Source: Pelecanus crispus
Taxonomy: Eukaryota > Chordata > Aves > Pelecaniformes > Pelecanidae
Reading direction: 5' to 3'
Length of the DNA stretch: 64,000 nucleotides
Assembly: GCF_030463565.1 (NCBI RefSeq)
Contig: NC_134662.1
Span: forward strand, 2,294,001 to 2,358,000
Position numbers and translations under genes: made by a program. A model generated the notes under the pieces. It was not told the DNA's origin, made no database searches, and saw only the letters and a list, made by a program, of their open reading frames with translations. Positions 1-12,200 of the stretch are shown in pieces. The stretch's first letter is position 1. Each line of letters starts with the position of its first letter.

Positions 1-254
1 TCATTTTAGTCTTTTATTTTCTTTTACTCTACTTTCTTTTACTCTATTCTACTTTTTTTTTACTCTTTTACTTTTATTATCTTTTAGTCTGTGTAATTAA
101 TTTTATTTTCTTTAACTCCTTTATTTTACTCTTATTTTCTTTTATTCTACTTTATTTTCTTTTCTGTAATTGATTTTCTTTTATGTAATGTCTTTATTTT
201 CTTTTATTCTCATTCATGTAATTTCTTTCATTTTATTTGTTCTTTTCAGTTTTC
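1..254. repeat. T-rich low-complexity tract
   Basis: The plus strand is an irregular repeat of TTTTA, TTTTCTTTTA and CTCTA-like words with almost no G. It runs up to the edge of the 19-bp array. No gene signal was seen. Confidence 0.85.
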
Positions 255-1346
255 TAGGGCTACGGAGGAGAGGCGGCCCAGGTGCCATGGCCCTAGCCCA
301 GCTGAGGGGCCCTAGCCCGGCCGAGGGTCCATAGCCCAGCCCAGGGGCCCTAGCCCAGCCCAGGGGCCCTAGCCCAGCCGAGGGTCCATAGCCCAGCCCA
401 GGGGCCCTAGCCCAGCTGAGGGTCCATAGCCCAGCCCAGGGGCCCTAGCCCAGCCGAGGGGCCATAGCCCAGCCCAGGGGCCCTAGCCCGGCCGAGGGTC
501 CATAGCCCAGCCCAGGGGCCCTAGCCCAGCCCAGGGGCCCTAGCCCAGCTGAGGGGCCCTAGCCCAGCCCAGGGGCCCTAGCCCAGCCCAGGGGCCCTAG
601 CCCAGCTGAGGGGCCCTAGCCCGGCCAAGGGTCCATAGCCCAGCCCAGGGGCCCTAGCCAGCCCAGGGGCCCTAGCCTGGCCAAGGGGCCCTAGCCCGGC
701 CGAGGGTCCATAGCCCAGCCCAGGGGCCCTAGCCCAGCCGAGGGGCCCTAGCCCAGCCCAGGGGCCCTAGCCCAGCCGAGGGTCCATAGCCCAGCTGAGG
801 GGCCCTAGCCCAGCTGAGGGGCCCTAGCCCAGCCCAGGGGCCCTAGCCCAGCTGAGGGGCCCTAGCCCAGCTGAGGGGCCCTAGCCCAGCCCAGGGGCCA
901 TAGCCCAGCCCAGGGGCCATAGCCCAGCTGAGGGTCCATAGCCCGGCCGAGGGTCCATAGCCCAGCTGAGGGTCCATAGCCCAGCCCAGGGGCCCTAGCC
1001 CAGCCCAGGGGCCCTAGCCCAGCTGAGGGGCCATATCCCGGCTGAGGGGCCCTAGCCCAGCCCAGGGGCCGTAGCCCAGCCAAGGGTCCATAGCCCAGCC
1101 CAGGGGCCCTAGCCCAGCCCAGGGGCCATAGCCCAGCCCAGGGGCCATAGCCCAGCTGAGGGTCCATAGCCCAGCTGAGGGCCCCTAGCCTGGCCAAGGG
1201 TCCATAGCCCAGCCCAGGGGCCCTAGCCCGGCCAAGGGTCCATAGCCCAGCCGAGGGGCCCTAGCCCAGCCCAGGGGCCCTAGCCCGGCTGAGGGTCCAT
1301 AGCCCAGCCGAGGGGCCCTAGCCCAGCCCAGGGGCCCTAGCCCGGC
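255..1346. repeat. 19-bp minisatellite (GGGGCCCTAGCCCAGCCCA)
   Basis: There are about 57 head-to-tail copies of a 19-bp unit. Variation is concentrated at three places: CCCTAG versus CCATAG, CCCAG versus CTGAG or CCGAG, and GGGG versus GGGT. The array is very GC-rich with G runs on both strands. Open frames through it are artefacts of the repeat. Confidence 0.95.
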
Positions 1347-4015
1347 CGCACACGCTGCTGGGCCCCACGCCGTTATTCATTTGTCCATTAACACCGGCGG
1401 AGCCCGGCCGCAGAGCGCCGCACGCCGTGGCAGAAACCACAGAGTCAGGGGAAGGTTTGCCTTTGTTAACGTGGTGGGGCAGAAGAGCATGACGAGGCGA
1501 TCTGGAAAGGGCAGAAACGCTCAGAAAGCAGAAGCAAAAATTAAATTCAGGTGGGGAAAGCCCCGGGCCTGGTTTCATGGAGCAGTGGCTCCGGCGTGAG
1601 GCCAGGGAAGGCCCCGCTCCGGCCCCTCGGCCCCCGGGAGCGTTTCGAGAGCAGTGCTGCCCACGAAACGCCGCTTGCTCCGAGCACCCTTCCACCCCAG
1701 CTGCCTGCGGCCCGTCCTCCTCACCGCCCGCACCTCTGGCAATTTTGCCCTCTGGCAAGCCCGTAACGTTCTTATTTTTCTGCTTTCCAGCCCAGCAGCG
1801 CTCGCCTGGAGCCTATGGCGGGGGGAGCTGGAGAGGGGCTCTGGCACCAGGCAGAAGCGGCCGCGGTCCGGCCCGGAGAGGGGGACGCCGGCAGCCAGGC
1901 CAGGCTGGCGGTCGGATCCAGCTCCGAGCCTGGCCAGGGGTTCGGGGCAGTTTCAGCTGGCTTGGTTTGAGAGGGGTGTGCACATAGTTGAAGTTTAAAG
2001 TCATAAAAAGGAGAAGTAGCAGGAAACACAGCTGCTGGTTCAAAGGGAAATTTTCACAAACATCAGAAGGAGGGAAGTCCAATGCAGGTGGTAAGTCCCT
2101 GGGAAGCCTAAAAATCCCTGCCAAAAGCACAGCCGTTCCTCACACCCTGCAGAGCTCCCTCCCGTCTCCCTCGGCTCCTGCACTCGGAGCGTTTTTCCTA
2201 GGCTCCCGCCCCTCCGCTAGCACCCCAGGGAGCTCGGGGCGCTCCCTGCCAGGTGCCCCCATGACTGCCCCAAATTGGCAGTCCCGGACCCCCAGCTCAT
2301 CCCCTCTCCTCCCGCAGTGCTCGCAGCCCAGCCCGGGGAGCACGCGGCAGCACCCGGGGGTGAAGGCTTCGGCTCCTTGATCCGGGCCTCCTGCTGCTCC
2401 TCTTCCCAGCAGCTTGGATGTTCTGCAGAGCAGCCGGTCCCACTCTGCTCCCAGGGGCCCGGCCGCTGCCCAAGGGAGGAGCGGGGCAGCGGCTCCAGCA
2501 GCGTCAGTGCCTCTCCAGAGAGCGCAGCTGCCCGCGGTCGGGCACCTCCACAGACCAGACACTGCTTCTGCCCGAGACTTGGCATGAAACGGTCACGAGC
2601 ACAAGCCTCGGGGCTGGCGCTCTCCTCTCCCTGCAAGGACGGTGCAGAGTACCGTTTCTTTTATGCACTTGCTCATTACATACCGTGTGTAAAAGTACAC
2701 TTAGGTAAGGACCGATTTTCTTTGTCCAGTTGCTCAGTGAATTTTGACACGACGTAAACGCAGGCAAGAGCCTGTCTCACTGTTCGAAGCCAAAGTGCAC
2801 GGTGCTGGGTTGACCGTAAATCCTGCATTGTCCACTCAAGGTCCTGGAGCTCATTACATACTCGATGTTCGCTCCAAGTGCTTCCTCGGTTTGTTTTTTT
2901 TTTTTCCATGCATTTGGAAAGAGATGGGTGTTTGTTGTTTTCATCCTGTTTCAATCAGATTTGCACAGTCCCACGACACGGCAGAGCAAGCAGGCATCCT
3001 CCCCGCAGGCCGATATGGGATTGCGATACTGGACTCGCGCTGCACGTGGAAAACAAAATGACCGGGTCCTTCCTTCGCAGCAGGAGCTCACCTACCAATA
3101 ATGGGGCCGGCGAGTTCGTGCAAACCGTGGGTTTGCCTCAGTGCAGAGCTGGCAGCTCCTGACTGTGCAGCCCCAGATATTTTCTGTCCTAAGAGATGAT
3201 TTTCACAGGTTCTGGTCTTGCTAGGAACCACTGTGAGTATCAGCAAAACCAACATCTTGGTTCCTGTTGTGATGGTACCAGACCTTAATCCTGCTACTAA
3301 CGCTACCATGTTTCCGTCACAAATTTTACTGGATGCCAGGCCGAGAGGAAGAGATGGAAGGGGCTGATTTCTGTCCTTCAGTTTCTAGGTATCTCATCAA
3401 GACCAGAGCTCTGAGTTTCGCAAGTGCTTAGATTTTAGCTGCAATTGCAATCAAAAAAAAAAACCCAACCCAACACCAACTTAATGCAGCTTTAACTGAG
3501 GTTGTCCGAATTACTTTTTTTTTTTCTCTCCCCTGTAATTTTTGTGTTAGTGACAACTGTTGCTTGCGATGCTGCCTTCCAAAGGAGTTAAAACCTGACA
3601 GCCTGACCAGTGCGTAGGAATCAAAGCTTTGGTGCCTGTAAAAATCGGGTCAGTTTAAAATACAAGAGATGAAGAACAGCATCATTCCAGCCTCCCTCAC
3701 TACAGACTCCTTCTCTGCTCACGTACTGCACGCCTTCGAGCTGTTGCCGCTGACGGAGCGGGTACACGATGCGCACGGTAGGGACAGGGGACCGGCAGGA
3801 CCACCCTTGCTGACGCACAGCAGTCCCCAGCCGATGAAACCCACCCGCCCCGCGGTGTTAGGAATGACTTCTTACCTCCTCCGGAGCTTTTGGAATGCCA
3901 TGCCTCTTACCCCCCCCAAAGACACAAGCCTTCAGAGCTGGGGTACGTCCACGTCATGGTTTTGGGTCCATACAAACTGGACGGGTCTTATAAAAGGACT
4001 ATTTACAAAGCCAAA
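1347..4015. other. Intergenic DNA downstream of AP3D1, no gene recognised
   Basis: The stretch at 1347-2650 is GC-rich and the rest has balanced composition. Short open frames on both strands lack recognisable domains. Neighbours expected from mammalian synteny (MOB3A, IZUMO4) were looked for by eye and not found. A regulatory or noncoding RNA role cannot be excluded. Confidence 0.6.
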
Positions 4016-6134
4016 AATTTAACTTTGTTTTGAAAGTTTATTGGATCATCTTGACACAAAATCATTACAGCAGCTTGTGGTATGTTGTTTTCTTTTTTTT
4101 TTTTTCTTTTTTTTTTAAGGGAATGTTGATAGCAAATTTGTGAATGTAACACATCATACAGTTTCAAAATTCTAGAATCACTGCACAGGATTCTGTAAGA
4201 GAAGACTCTACATGCTAAAGTGACAGTTTTCATCCATGAATTTAAAAAAAAAAAAAACAAAACAAACCACTAATTGAGGAACATTATCCTTTAAGACAAT
4301 TTTAATATGTTCAGTTTCTAATACACAAACTGGCTAACCAAGGGAGGTTGACCAATACCAAAACCTACCACTTCACCAGCAGTGAAGCCGGCTGCAAACG
4401 AATTCCTGCAGCGCACAAGCGCGGTCAGAATACGAAGCTGGTCCTAGCAATAAAACCGCAGCAGAGCCTTTGCAAAAATGCCCTAATATGGGAAGAGCGT
4501 AAAGAGCACACAACGCTTAAAGCACAGGACGTTCACCCAAAGGAGAAGATCAACGCTTTATCCCGTTCCCTGCGCAGGGTTTTAGTTGAACTCTGCCGGG
4601 CGCTGCTGACGCCTGTGGGAGCGGCGGCCGTGCTGGAGAAGCGCAAACCAACCCCGCTCCTCCCCGGGGACCCTTTCGGGAACAGCAACCCACAGCTCTT
4701 GACCCGTGCCTCAAAGCAAAACCGTTCAAGCGTGTTCTCAGTTTGCTGGGTATGGAACAGCAACTAAAAGAACTTGGGCTGAAAAAAAAAACCCCAAAAA
4801 TTGAAAGCAAGAGATTTTGGAGAAGGCCATCAATTAAGCGTCTCTGTAAAGGACACAGGGACATCCCCTTCCAGTCAGTGATTCCAAAAAGATTTCAATA
4901 GTGCCGATGGGCTTCACTTTGCAGACCCTCCCCTTCTTCCCTCTAAAGTCACCCTCTACAGAGACAGGTCTGCAGCTCCTCACCAACCCCTCCCTCCCGC
5001 CACACAGGCAGGGAGAGCTCTGCTGCAGGGAGCCAGGTACGCTTGCGCTGCTAAATCTGCATCCGCTGCTGCGAGGGCAGGGCCACGGGACGCTACGGGG
5101 ACAACTGAGACAACACGACATCTCTGATTTCACAGCACAGAGGGAGGGAACGGGGCTGTATCTGCAAACTGTTCAGAGTACAAGGGATTACACGTGTGGG
5201 CATTTCTCTAACCTGGTAGTGGTCAACCTCAGCTGGTGAGCAAAATTATAAAAAAGCAGGAACAGACCCCTTTGGATTTCCAGTTTCTTGCTACACCCTA
5301 ACTTTTCAGGAATGTGAAATTGAAGTGGACTCAGAAAACACATCAGCAGAGACTGCTCAAAGGGGAGAGGCATGATAGACTCCATTTGCGGGGGTGGTCA
5401 ACAGGAGCAGAGAACCAAACAGTAACACTTCCAACCTGTGTTTCATGCATTCACTCTCTACTCTTTCAGCCGTCACTAAAAGAAGGTTAAGGCTCAAGGC
5501 AACTACTATAAACAGAAACTCAAACATCCCAGGTTCTCACAGGGCTCATTTGGATTAGCTCAAGGAGATGGAGGATGTTTATATGCTGATCACAATAGAT
5601 CTTGAGATAATAATAATAATAAATCATATATTTAAAAAAAAAAAAAAAAAAGAGGCCTTCAGGTCCAGCACCAGCCTCTGCTAGAAATATACATCAACTA
5701 CAGCAGCCCTGGAGACACACTCCATGGCTAAGGATCAAGTCAACCTTCCCTGGCAATAAGCACAAGCAACAGGCTCTGTGCTACTGTTGATAAAATTCTG
5801 CTTAGTCCACCATCCCACGCAGATGGCAAGGTTTATGGGATCATCGTGAGCTGCTGAATAAATAGCGCTGCCCCTCCCTCCCTCCCTCCTCCAGTCTTGT
5901 CACCAGGATCTCTTTGGGCTAGAAAGGGTTAACACCACAGTTTGTAAAAACTTTTGAAATAAAAAGGTAACATACAGCCTTAAAATGTCTAAACTGCAAA
6001 CAATGGTGGAGTTAACTGAAAAGCACGTGCCCCAGGATAGTACATGCGTACGAGGGAGAAACTTAACACTTGGGTCTGCTCATCTTTACACATTAGGTGT
6101 GTTTCTTGTAGTTGGAATATTTTGTAAGGAATAT
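4016..6134 (-). other. AP3D1: AP3D1 3' UTR (inferred extent)
   Basis: The minus strand after the stop has no convincing AATAAA until 4042-4037, which gives a UTR of about 2.1 kb. An ATTAAA at 4306-4301 is a possible earlier signal. The transcribed strand has an AU-rich stretch and U-run at about 5605-5652, which includes ATTTATT-like pentamers, and long U and A runs at about 4090-4120 and 4240-4266. The extent is inferred from the signals alone; a shorter UTR using a non-canonical signal is possible. Confidence 0.55.
4037..4042 (-). terminator. Candidate AP3D1 poly(A) signal AATAAA
   Basis: The plus-strand TTTATT here reads AATAAA on the gene strand. It is followed by a U-rich stretch within 25 nt. 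It is the first canonical signal after the stop codon, and cleavage would fall near 4015-4022. Confidence 0.55.
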
Positions 6135-6230
6135 TCAGCACTTGGACAATGTCTCTTTCATCTCATCCAACAAGTTGCTAAGCAGGGTGGAATCATTACA
6201 TTTCCCATCTATGGATACAGAGTTCTCTCC
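6135..6230 (-). CDS. AP3D1: AP3D1 exon 32, coding part (residues 1186-1216 and stop)
   Basis: It encodes GENSVSIDGKCNDSTLL to LSKC, followed by TGA at 6137-6135. The acceptor is TCTTTCCAAG. The exon continues into the 3' UTR. Confidence 0.97.
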   Translation of the reverse strand, partial: GENSVSIDGKCNDSTLLSNLLDEMKETLSKC

Positions 6231-9200
6231 CTTGGAAAGAAAAACAAAAGAAATCCGTTAGTTCCTCTTCTAAGCGGGGACAATTTTATTGCCAGCCAAG
6301 TTCAGGGATGGGAACCAGCCGGCGGAGCCTGCACAGGAACGAAGCAGGCTTAGCCGAGAGGTCAGCTCGGGGAAGCCACCAGTGCTGCTACTACCCACCA
6401 GGTACACGCCGGGCAACAGAAAGCCCACGGGGAGGTACAAGCGTGGTAGTAGCGCAGCGAAAACTGCTAGATGGGCCAGATGAATTAAATTGCCCATGGT
6501 GTCCCTGGATGATTTAGATGGGAATATTTCCCTCTTTCTGTTAAGACAAGAAAGGCTGCAGATTTAGCTTCTCTCAGGTCTTGTTTCAGAGTGTTACAAT
6601 GCTCTCACCTTTTTTACCAGTAGGCAGACGTGATGGCCTTGGATAGAGCGACTGTACATTGATGCACACGAATCAACGCGTTCCACAACTATAAAGAAAG
6701 CAGGAGTTTTTCATTTAGTGGGACAACTTTTAATATAAGATTTGCTTCCTATGAAGAGGAACCACTGCTTTGCCTGGCCTCACAGAATAGAAGCTTCTAC
6801 TGAGTGAGGGGAGGAGGAAGTCACGGTTAAGATGATGTACGTGCCTGGCTCCTCCTGGCTTCTATCTGGGATATTTCACAATAACGAGGTTAGTCATTTG
6901 TCTTTTAAGTAAGCTGCAAATGTTTTGTGGCAAAAATGCCGATTAGAATGTAGATCTCTTCCCCAGAAATACTTCCAGTGAGGCAACATCTAATGCATAC
7001 ACCAGAGCATGATGAAACAGCCATTTGTTTTGCTTCATCCAGTACTTGTTTTTTAATTAGTAAGTTCAAACTTGAATACCTCACACTCTCCCTTACTGAA
7101 ACAAAGCACTGGGGAAAGAGGTAGGCTGCAGCACTGAAGATCAAATACACCCTCCAGAGAACACTTATAGCCCTAGCTATAAGCAAGCTGCTCCTGTGAT
7201 ATCTGCCACGTGCCTCGCTGGACTGGAGGAAAGCCACAGGGACAGAAGGAGAGTTCATTTTGAAGAACTCTGCATGCATTGCGGAAATCAATGCATTACA
7301 GAACTGGAAGAACACTCCTCTCCCAGATTTATTTAATCTGGGCATCACCTGCTTCTGTCATTGTCAAGGCCATGAGTGTTGTGCTTGCCAAGCACAGCAG
7401 AACTTTTAGAATATGGAATTTTGCAGAAGGTTCTGCATCGAAGAAGACTCACCTGAAAAATGATGATGAAAACAGATCTTTGCCAGTAGATGTTGGAAAG
7501 AAATGCTAATTCCATCTACTTTAATAGAACTCATGTGCAGATCTCCAGACTCTAGGAGCTTGGCAAAAGCATCACTGCAAAACAGGAAGGAAAGTAGACA
7601 CTTGTACTAGAAATTAAAGTGAAATCTGCCACATTAGCCCCATGCAGACCTTGAGATATCTCAGGATGCAGAAGTCCAAGTACTACCAAGCTCTAGGAAA
7701 ACGGTTTACAGCAAATATGGGAACCATACTCCGGACTCCACTGGAGTACCCTATGTCCTCAACCAGAGCTACTTCCACATGACCTCTGCCAGCGTACAGG
7801 ACATATAGCTCCTTCTTCAGAATCACTTGAAATGAGTTGCTGGACATGTTTTAACAGTCAAACATTACACAAGATAACTGAATTGTAACCAAAGCAATCA
7901 CAAGCAGCCAAAGTCAAAAGCATGCTGCGTATCTTGCAGAGATGGCCTGCAGCCAAAGCTCAGCTTCACATGGATGGCAAAAGCACCGATGTTGTGCTCC
8001 CTAAATGGCACTTACCTATAGCAAGGCGTCGTGATCAAGTATGAAGCGCAACTGAAGTGCAATTTGAAATCTAGTTTTTCATGGGTTGAACCTTCATCAT
8101 TCTGCAACAGGTCAAAGGAAAGGAGATGAATGGGAGCCCCAAGGCAGCAAGAGGAGGCACCACCCCCACCTACCAAACAGGCACCAACGAAGACTTTAGG
8201 GCTCAGTTCCCTTCGATATACCTTGGCTGGGCCTGAAGGATCAGTCTGAGGACGACCATCACGCTACAACATCAGGCCACTTAGAGAAAAGATTTGGCCA
8301 GCTAGGTTGATACATACACCTACAGCAGACAAGGGACACAACTGGAGGGATCTGGCTGCATTTTTGATTGCTGAAATATATTGAGCAGACTGAATTTAAA
8401 CTAACATTTGGAGATGTGGTTTTACAGTTCACTATTTCCCAAGCAAAATAATAAATTAGTATCTCCCAGATGCTTAGGTACTGAAAATAGGACTAGTATA
8501 CTATTTTTAAGAAACCCTTAAAATAGAGATAGTGGCTGACTCAGAAGTCATTCTGAGTCTTCCATTCACTTCCTTCAAGCTGTTCATGCAGCGCCTTCAT
8601 TAATAATCTTATTGAAATAAGATTAGAAACCCACATAGTCTTATACAGGTCGATACTTATTAAACAATGCCTTTAGCTAACCTCACTCTTGTTCTCGGTT
8701 TCCATCCTTATTAACTGTACCTAATTCTTATTACTGTTTTTCCAGCCTTGTACCAGGTAGCAGTGCCCAACTGATATTTGGACAACTGAGATCAGAAGAA
8801 ACAGACTCTGGGTTGCATCTCTTGCTCGCTGGTTGACCTCCTCTCCCCAGCAGAGGCACCACTGCAGTGAATTTCTAGCTGACAATGTGGCATACGTTTC
8901 AGGCTGCATTGCTCACACACTGCCAGGAATGACAATTTAGGACATGCTTACGCAGTATTCGGGACATTCTTTGCACAAGATGTCATGTAAAAATAGTTCT
9001 CACATCACAGAATGGGTTGGTGCAGCAGAGATGAAATGATGCCTAAGAAAAGCTCTAAAGCAGTGCTTTCCACCCAAGTCAAGCTCCCTTACGCAGTTCC
9101 AAAGGAAGCAGAAGCACAGAGTTTAAAGCTGCACTTACTTTGACTATAAAGGACAGTGTTCCTTTTAACTTCTGAGCCATAACAATACTCTGAAGTGTAA

Positions 9201-12200
9201 ACACAAACTGGGCTTCATTAGAGATTCCTAGCATGAAGAGAGGAGAGGGAGAAGTCAGGTCAGAAAATGGTTTCCATATCTAAGTAATGGTTAGAATAAA
9301 CCGATCAGTAGCAGCCAAGCTTCACGTACTGACTATTTTTCAACCAAGTTTGAAGTTTTCCGTGTAGTTGGAAGAGAGTCATATGCACAATTCCTGTTGT
9401 GAATTACCAGTGTTACAGCACTTAGCTCTTGGGTCTCTGAAAAGCAGCAGTGATAGCTGGCATTTGGTAGAGGTTATTGAGTGGGTGCCTGGGCAAAGTA
9501 TGTCACAGTGGCAATATATTTAAACTGCTTGTAAAACTGGAAAATATACAGCTTTCCAAGTAGTTTTCAGAACTAATTCTAATGTTTCTATGTTTTTCTT
9601 TTAATATACAAGTCTGTGTCAAAAACTGCCTTATACAGAATAACAAAAAAAATACCCCACTGCTTTTCATGGGGGATCAAAATGCCCCCTGAAGCCACTA
9701 CATCCTAGAAGACTTCTGTGAGCCGTTTCAGTATTCAGATTAACTCTTTTGTCGAAGGAAGTGCAATTCAAAGTAGTTCAGCGATTCGACTGTATTGTTG
9801 TACTATGTATGAAGCCATTATCCTTCATCTCTGTGTCTAATACTTCTTAAGGGCTCAGCTCCTCATCCAAATAAGCACATACTTATCACAAATTTTCACT
9901 GCATATGGCCTCTGCCATTAAAACGGTGGAACAACAGCTCGAGAATAAAATCCAGAGCGGATTCTAATGGTTCACGAACCTATAACTTTGTTTCATTTTA
10001 AATCTCATAGCAAACTCCTCATGAATTTTGGATTCCTGTAGTTGGTGATGCTGGCATGTTCAAAGCTGTGCCAGCCTGCAGTCACCTGAAAAAGGAACTC
10101 AGGCATTCAGACTCCCAGCCCTATATTATAGGCTTTGCTCTTGCTGTACAGAACCACCTGCGTTTATAGCCATACTGTAGGAAGGCTTATCCTCTCCAGA
10201 GAACTGTGTGAAAGCCCAGTGAACACCCAGGCACAGGGACATGTCTTTCTGGAAAACAGCAAGTAGCAGGAAGTTCAAACAATTCTTTCCACAGGAGGGC
10301 AGTGCAGGACTAGACATACTCCAAGAACCCGGTGCGAAGCTGCGCATACCAGGGGGTAGCTGGAAGGGCACAGGTATCCCATCGTGTACTGATGATCCTT
10401 CTGGTCGGAGCATTTTAGTGTTGAGAGAGTCCAGGACATTTAGTTCCATGCTCTTAAGGAAGCTAGTGCTTTTGTTCTCAAAGATAACAGAGACAGTAAC
10501 TTGGCTATCATTCTGGAGGTTTCCTTGAATATCATATGTCTGCAAATGAAAGAAAAAAAAAAATAATCACAGGAAGATTCAGAAACTTCAAATGGCAGAG
10601 CACCAGAACAGAACACAACATCAGAATAAAGCAAGCTTCAAAAAGAAGGCAATTTGGTACAGCTATAGAATAAAGAAAAGCACGCTGGTGATCAGCTGCA
10701 CAGTACTGCTAAGTAGTGGGAAAATATAAACTTAAAAACTTGTTAAGTGGAACATCCAAAGGAATGGAAACGGAGCTTTGTTACGTATCTGCCTCCTGGG
10801 ATTTAAATGGTTCTTCAGTTAAGTGTTGTCTACATCAAGTCGCTATACTATCCCCAGGGTATCCCCTCTTTTCTTAGAGAACACAAAAAGAGAAGACATC
10901 TGGATTTGAATGCCAAAAAACTCACCATTTTAATGTATGGATTTTCAGCAAGAAGGCGGTAACTGGACATAGGCTGAAAAACAAGAAAGAAATCACAGTT
11001 GCAATATAACTAATTTCTCTGAACAGAGCTGTCATTCTCCTTCCTCCCAAAACAGCTCAGCTCCTGCCTTTTCCCCAAGGCAAGCGCTGCCAGTGCACAG
11101 CTACTCACTGGTAGTGGTTCATCATCTAGTGTTCCATTCTGCACCGACTCTGTTGTCTCCTCCTCGCTGTGATGACTCTTCTTTTTGGATTTCTTTTTAT
11201 CCTTTGATTTCTCTTCTTTCTCTTTCTTGTGCTTTTTCTTCTTATGCTTGGAGGATTTCTACCAAGAAGAACAAGAAACTACAACAAACCCTTAAAGAAA
11301 CCCTATATTTCCAGCCATTACATCATGACCCCTCTACCAATCTTTCAACTCTAGGCTCTCCCTCTACGCAGCCTTCTGGATGACTGATCAAAGTTTCCCA
11401 CTACTGCAGAAACCCGAAACAGAGCTCCCATTCCTTAAACCCCAGTCGTCATTCTGTGTTGGGTCCCAGTAAAGCCTGGCTCCCCACTCAGATGACAATG
11501 CCTTAACACAAAGCAGCCTGGGATCAGCAGAAGGCCAAACCTCTTCAACCGTTCAGAAGCTGAGCTTTAAAACTGCTACCTGACCCCTGGCTCACGGAAC
11601 AACCAAACCTTTTACTATGAGGTGTTTAGAGCTCCTCAAGGACGTAACATTCCACTGCTGCCTATTCGCAGGTGGTCACTACACTGAACAGGATGCTGTT
11701 GGTAATTCCTGTGTGCTTCTTTCTAAGGAATATGAGACACTAGGAGAATATGGCTAAGGGTGTCAGCAACTTAAACCACTTACCTTTCCATCCTCCTCCT
11801 CCTCATCATCTCGCTCTTCCCTTTCTTCCTTCTTTACCTCTTGAGGTTCAGCCACAAGAGCAGCACCCACTTCAGGCTCACTCTGAGTAGATTAGCAGAA
11901 GGATTATGACACTAAGGGAACGCAGTTCAAACAACAGAATCCCACACCAAAAGAAATCTTAACAGTGACACCCCCCCCGCCCCTTATTTAAAAAATTACA
12001 GTAGACTAACATGGTATCAAGGCTTTCATTTTATGCCTCTAAAACCCAGCAAATATGATTACCTGAAGACAAGATACAAAAGATTTCCTCCAAGGAATCC
12101 ATCCCCTTATACTCCCTGTCTCTTCCTCTAAAAATCTCCCATCAGAATTCATGAGGCTTTCTTTCAGACTGTCTCCCTCATGTCTATTAATATTGCTAGT

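Noticed and set aside
255..1346. CRISPR-like array
   Set aside because: Direct repeats are contiguous with no unique spacers, and the DNA is vertebrate.
1347..4015. 3' end of MOB3A or IZUMO4
   Set aside because: These lie downstream of AP3D1 in mammals, but no matching protein segment was found on either strand.
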